A stretch of 64,000 nt of DNA from Xylaria sp. FL1777 (taxonomy: Eukaryota; Ascomycota; Sordariomycetes; Xylariales; Xylariaceae): assembly GCA_022578965.1 (NCBI GenBank), contig MU400560.1, positions 62,001 through 126,000 of the forward strand. The letters run 5' to 3'. Positions 59,184 through 64,000 of this stretch are shown here, piece by piece. The notes under the pieces are model-generated. The model was not told where the DNA came from, did not search any database, and saw only the letters and a program-made list of their open reading frames with translations. How positions within the stretch are numbered: position 1 is the stretch's first letter; each line of letters begins with the position of its first letter. The position numbers were made by a program, and so were the translations under genes.

Positions 59184-59640
59184 GCCTTAACCTCGCGGAA
59201 CATACGGTTTAACCTTATAAACATTATCTAGCTATGCTTTAGAAATACTTCTAGCCTATATTATAGCTGCTACGTTTACCTTTGTTTTATTGCTGTTTTA
59301 ATTGTTTTATATTTAGGTAATAGTTTAGTTTAGTTATATAATTTAATGTTTGCTTTAAGTAAGCTTTATAGTAATAATTCTTTGCTTTATAAACTAGCTA
59401 AGCTTAAAATATAAGCTGTTTTTAATTTTAAAAAATATAATAAAATAATACTGTTTATTATAACTTGTTTTATATATAACAATAAATAATTTATTTAAGC
59501 GCTATGTTTTAACTATTTGTAGTTATGCTTTCGTATTAGTAAGCTAAGCTAATTTTAGCTGCTTGCACTATAAATAAAACTAAATCCTAGCAAAAACCAA
59601 AAGGAAAGGTTTTCTATAAACTACTTATAAACTGTTAGTA

Positions 59641-60660
59641 TTAGTAACAGCATATTAAAATATACATACATCAGGGGGATCTAAGATACACATAATAAAT
59701 CACAGCGCAATTGATCTTACGGTGCACTTAAGGATAAACATGTCAACAGGCTAAGTAGGTTGTTTGCAGTACAATCATAAGATCGAGCCAAGCACTCCTT
59801 CCAACAAAACTCATCGGGGCAAAATTAAATACCTAGGTACCTCGCTCCTTCATAGATGTGCTGTCATATTGTCTCTAGTGCCTAGCTGCAGATAGAGCTC
59901 TGTAGTTTACTTGCTACATGTTGTCTTGAAATGTATCGTAGAAAATTCTGTAGTGCATATAGGTACGCCATAAATTCTGTTGTTATTGAACTATGACATA
60001 TGTTGTACCTACTGTAAGACATCTAGCGGGCCAGGCTAGATGCCTTATGGAAAAGCTTCCAGGTTGTGCTGGGTGGCCAGGCCAGACAACCTTTTAGCTT
60101 CTCCACAACATAGGGTCACATCTACTAACTACCTAGGTACCTAGGTTTTGTTCCTTGCATTCCGTCCTAGTTTCTCCCTCTGTTTCGGTTGCCCACCCTG
60201 TTTCCCATAGACGCATATGTAACGGTTGGTATTCAGTATTTATCTATTGAACAGACAATTAGTCAGGGACTAGCTAAAACGGGAGTGAATTGGTCTTACT
60301 GTAGCATGTAGTGAGGTAAATATGGAGTGTTTTTTTGAGGACGTCTGAAAATACAGCTGCTGCTAGTTGTGGAAGGCATACTGCGTGCATATCTTAACAA
60401 GACGCCGCATCTGTTCGGCAGGCTAGTGGGTTGAAAACGAGCTGATGGTTTGAAATTGAGCTGATTGGTTGAAATCGAGCTGATTGGTTTGAAATTGAGC
60501 TGATTGATTGAAAGCGCGCTGATTGGTTGAAAGCGTGCTGGTTGGAGGTATGAAAGCGAGCTGATTGGTTGGCTGAGAGAGCAAGCATTGGTTGGCGGTT
60601 TTATGGTGTCTGCCAATCCCCTAGCCCGTACATCGCGACGGTTGATCAGGCCGCACGTGC
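59641..60660. other. Island of normal base composition between AT-rich blocks
   Basis: This is about 1 kb of balanced composition with abrupt edges. It contains TACCTAGGTACC palindromic words at 59830 and 60132, as elsewhere in the intergenic DNA of the window, and a minisatellite at 60438-60580. No gene is supported. It could be a single-copy remnant between two repeat insertions. Confidence 0.6.
60438..60580. repeat. 19-23 bp minisatellite carrying CCAAT boxes
   Basis: About seven units of GAGCTGATTGGTTGAAA(T/G)C follow one another. Most contain ATTGG, which is CCAAT on the minus strand, so the array presents five or more evenly spaced CCAAT boxes. A 106-codon minus-strand frame through it is a product of the repeat. 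Confidence 0.75.
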
Positions 60661-60889
60661 GTGGACTAAGGTATTATGTAGTCTAAAGATAATAAGTAAA
60701 AGTAATCCTAAAGATGATATTTTATAAGGTTGTAAAGGTATAAAAGGGATGTTATTACATAAGGTTTAATCTTATTATATATAACAATATATCGTTTAGT
60801 TTTAAGCGTTGCTTATACTACATAACATGCTTAAGGTATATAATTATATAGTTAACACTATACTTAAACAAATATATATATATGCTGTT

Positions 60890-61260
60890 TTAGCTACTAA
60901 TAATAGCATGCTTTAATAGTGTGCTTTAATAATAAAAAGGATGCCTTAATAATAGTGTGCTTATTAATTATTAAGGCACCTCATTAAGGCATGCTATTAT
61001 TAAGGCATGCTGTGTTATTAAGGCATACCTTTATTAAGGTACCTTATTATTAAAACACCTGTTATTAAAGCACTCATTATTAAGCCACGCTATTGTTAAA
61101 ACATATTGTTATTAAGGTATACCGTTATTAGGGGTATTAACGGTGTGTTTTAATAATAGCATGGCTTAATAATAATATACTTTAATAACAGTATGTTTTA
61201 ATAATAGCGTGGCTTAATAATAAGTGCTTTAATAATTGCTTAATAATTGTTTTACTAAAC
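60890..61260. repeat. Cluster of direct and inverted TTATTAAGGCAT words
   Basis: The word ATTATTAAGGCATGC and variants occur many times. The first copies (60905-60960) and the last (61140-61250) read as CTTTAATAAT/GCCTTAATAA, the reverse complement of the middle copies (60965-61130). The whole could fold into a long imperfect hairpin of about 350 bases. Confidence 0.65.
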
Positions 61261-61668
61261 TAAAAAGCTTTAGTTTATCATTAAACTTGTTTACCACTAT
61301 TATAATTACTTTTAGTATTATAACTAGTTTTTACCTTTAATTTTTATTATAAATAAGCAAAGTAATTAGTTTATAACTAGCTAAAAGTTAATACTAGAAA
61401 ATTAAAGCTATTAATGTACTTTGTTAATTAATAGTATACTATATAGTTAAGTTTTTAAGCAAGCTTAAAACTTTAAACAATATATATAAATAAAACATTA
61501 ATAAAAAAAACCTGGAATAGTATTAATGTTTATTATTAAGGTAAAAATATTTAAGAACATAAATTTAACCTTTGCTAACTAGCTTTTTAATGTAAGTTAA
61601 TAATAAGTTATAATGATTTATTATTATTAAAGCATTTTATAATAGCCGAAGTAATGCTAACAAAGAAT

Positions 61669-61805
61669 TAAATGCTTTTTAGCTAACTTTAGCTTTTATT
61701 ATTATTAGCAAAAAACTAAATGCCTTTTAGCTAACTTTAGCTTTTATTATTATTAGCAGAGAATTAAATGCTTTTTAATTAGCTCTAGCTTTTACCATTG
61801 ATTTA
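61669..61805. repeat. 48 bp tandem repeat, three units
   Basis: AAATGCYTTTTAGCTAACTT landmarks lie at 61671, 61719 and 61767, exactly 48 bases apart; the third unit is more diverged. Confidence 0.8.
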
Positions 61806-63889
61806 TAACAGGCTATCTTTGCATTTATTTGAACTTTTAGCAACAACTTTTATCTTATAATTATTATATGCCAGGAACGGACTATTTAACCCTATAAATC
61901 TTAGTATAAAACAATAGCTTAAGCAAGGTTAGTTTTAAGATATTATGCTAACGTATAATGTGCCCTTGTTTAAAAAATACCCTGGTTAGCAAAAAAGCTT
62001 CTAGTGGCTATTTAAGGACAATAAAAACTTTATAAACGCATTTATAAGTAAAACTATGGCATTTTAAGGAGTTAAAACAACTTATTTTAGCACGTGCATT
62101 ATTTAGCTATAAAACTAATAAGCACTAAAGCTTAAAATACTTGCAAAGCTATTAATTTTTAAAAATACCTCTTTTATTAATTTAAATTATTTAGTATATT
62201 GCTAAATATTACTATAAATGTTAATTACTACAAATATTAATTATTAAAACATTGATTTAATAACAAGCTAAATATATAAATATAACAACTATATTACTAT
62301 AATAGCTTATATAATTGCATAGTTTGCTAAATAGCTACAAATAAGCATTTAGCTAAATAACTTTTTTAAAGTAAGCTTATATTAATAAAACAACAAGTTA
62401 TATTAATGCTACAACTTTTTATGCATTAACTTTTTTTACCTTGTTTTAAAATTAGCTTATTATAATATAAATTAGCAAGCATGTTAAAAACAAGCATTTT
62501 TTTTACGTAGTTAAAGTTGCAAAGTTTTGCTAAAGTGCTTTTTTTATAACTTGCTATACTTAATGCAAATAAGTTTTGCTTTTTTTTATTAATAACAATG
62601 CTACAAAATAACTAATAGTTTTATTATTATATAGCATGCATTTTTTATAATGTTTAAAGCATATATTATTTAAATCTTTGTTTTGTAGAATTTATATAGC
62701 CTTTTATAATTTTTATTTAGTTAGCTGCTATAGCATTAATACTTTACGTTTAAAAGTTAATTTCTTTTAAGATTTATACTTTATAACGCGGCTATTTGTT
62801 TAAAACTTTGCGATTAAACTATATTACTAGTAAACAGTAGTAGCTTTTGCTGCTTAGCTATTGTTTGCTAGCTATATAGCTAAATTAAGAGCTTTAATAA
62901 AGTTGCTGCATTATAAAGCTATATATAAAAAAAGTATGCTAACTATAGTATTAAAGATAAACTATAAGAAATATGTTACTTAGTAGCGCTATAAAAATTA
63001 TATTTAAGCATAATACGTATAAATTTAATAAACCTTATTATAATAAAGCTAGCAAATATTATGCAAAATGATTTTTTATAAAACGTTATTAAAGGGTGGC
63101 TTATAACTACATAAATACATTAGCTACACGTAGTATTAATAGCTATTACATTAAAATTAGCAGGGGTTATAATTAAGTATTAGCTTACTTAATATATTTA
63201 TTTCTTTATAAATACTTAAGTATATTACAAAAATAAAATTTTATAAAAACGTTACATGTGTATTAAGGCTATTATATATTAGTGCTAAATAATTTTTGCT
63301 ATTTTTTTAAGTGTTGCAAAGGTGGTTTAGCTAGCTATTGCTATAAAACCATGATTTTGTTTCCTAAGATTATAGTGTAAAAGGTGGCCTATATAAAATG
63401 TATATTAGCTGCGCACTTAAGCGCAACACTAGTAGCTGCCACACTAAAATTAGCTAAAGTTATAACTAGAGTGTTAGCTAACCTAATGTACTTACTTTTT
63501 ATCTTTTAGGTGTTTTCTGAGATCTTAATAAAGTGAGATATATTTTTTGTAAAACATAAGATAAAAACTATAGTATTTAAAATATATATATAGAAAATAA
63601 TATAATATAAAATCAATAAAGTTCCTTAAAATTTATGTTTTGTAAGCTTATTACACTACATTTTATTGCACTACACTTAAAGTTATAAAATTTAAGCTTG
63701 CTTTTATTATAAGCTAAAAATTGCTTTATTTATATAATATAAAAGCTTATAACTAATAGTTAAAAAACCAAATAAATGCTTTAACTTTTAAACTAAGCTT
63801 TAGCTAATTAATATAACTAACTTTAGCTCTAGCTTTAGCTTTAGCACTAGTATTAGCAATAACACTAAAATTAAAACAACTAATTTAAG

Positions 63890-64000
63890 AAATATTGCAA
63901 TAAAAACAAAAGCAACATAAATAAAAACAACATAAATAAAAACAATATAAATAAAAACAGTAAAAATAATAACAATAAAAACAAAAGCAATAAAAACAAA
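63890..64000. repeat. ATAAAAACA-type short tandem repeat at window end
   Basis: Irregular copies of AATAAAAACA with CATAAAT spacers continue to the last base of the window. Confidence 0.75.

Larger units (their letters stand above)
44176..59640. other. AT-rich block with RIP-like mutation signature
   Basis: This is about 15.5 kb of very AT-rich sequence in sharp contrast to the neighbouring genes. Surviving C is mostly preceded by A or G and followed by T, and G mirrors this on the other strand. That points to C-to-T mutation of both strands, as in repeat-induced point mutation (RIP) of duplicated DNA in ascomycetes (established process; assignment here is inferred from composition). TGA is rare while TAA/TAG are common in all frames. 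No intact gene is present. Relics and tandem repeats are listed separately. The remaining parts, including 44176-45300, 48900-49660, 50220-51190, 54510-56290 and 56850-58080, hold nothing I can identify. Confidence 0.85.
60661..64000. other. Second AT-rich block, to the window end
   Basis: The AT-rich composition resumes at about 60670 and is similar to the first block. No gene is seen. A somewhat less degraded stretch at about 61860-62100 (with GCCAGGAACGGAC and TAGTGGCTATTTAAGGAC) might be a decayed coding sequence, but I could not identify it. A tract of ATAAAAACA-type repeats fills about 63890-64000. Confidence 0.7.

Noticed and set aside
60296..60616. 106-codon minus-strand frame with repeated Ser-Ile-Asn-Gln
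   Set aside because: It results from the 19-23 bp minisatellite; there is no other protein-like feature.
60661..64000. Subtelomere or telomere end
   Set aside because: No TTAGGG or CCCTAA array is present at the window end, so chromosome-end position cannot be claimed.

Overview
The window looks like chromosomal DNA from a filamentous ascomycete (Pezizomycotina, probably Sordariomycetes; the class is an inference). Genes carry short introns with GTAAGT/GTATGT-type donors, CTAAC/CTGAC-like branch sites and YAG acceptors. Housekeeping genes are typically fungal (Atf1/AtfA bZIP factor, DSN1/Mis13 kinetochore subunit, SDHAF2, Erv25 p24 protein, U1-C). There is also one large AT-rich block with the look of repeat-induced point mutation (RIP). 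Exon structures below were assembled by hand from splice sites, reading phase and remembered family patterns; no alignment was run.

Layout. 1-4617 is intergenic. 4618-6949 (-) is a four-exon protein with a fungal STAND/PigL_N-like helical N-terminus and a cysteine-rich last exon that has no start codon of its own before its far end. 8404-9620 (+) is a glutathione S-transferase-like protein. After about 4 kb of intergenic DNA comes a conserved core: Atf1/AtfA (13827-15607 +), DSN1 (17005-18648 +), SDHAF2 (19578-20574 -), ERV25 (21340-22131 -), U1-C (22558-23406 +) and a large disordered protein of unknown function (24926-28153 -). ERV25 and U1-C are divergent across a 426 bp promoter holding four CCAAT boxes.

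From about 28 kb the region becomes accessory: long empty stretches, a secreted agmatinase-like ureohydrolase (32050-33743 +), a Ty3/gypsy chromodomain relic (about 35313-35700 -), an MFS sugar transporter with a 9-nt microexon (36153-38179 +), an intronless protein with a possible PD-(D/E)XK nuclease signature (39129-40331 +), a GNAT acetyltransferase (41414-42161 -) and a degenerate ~145 bp triplicate repeat.

At about 43.9 kb an NmrA/CipA-like oxidoreductase gene is cut off in mid-gene, and the very AT-rich block begins. The block runs to 59.6 kb, is interrupted by a 1 kb island of normal composition with a CCAAT-bearing minisatellite (59641-60660), and resumes to the window end. Surviving cytosines in it sit mostly in RpCpT contexts.

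The most interesting item is inside this block. From 51552 to 54509 on the + strand, one frame of 985 codons is interrupted only by TAA/TAG. It holds six tandem 87 bp (29-codon) units that keep the spacing of a canonical C2H2 zinc finger, C-x2-C-x3-F-x5-L-x2-H-x4-H, with Cys/His codons partly turned into TAT/TAC exactly as C-to-T mutation predicts. Two other relic ORFs in the block, on the minus strand, carry an 18 bp array (56.4 kb) and a 33 bp array (58.8 kb) encoding hexapeptide and 11-residue repeats. These read as fossils of repeat-protein genes or of a mobile element that I cannot assign to a known family.
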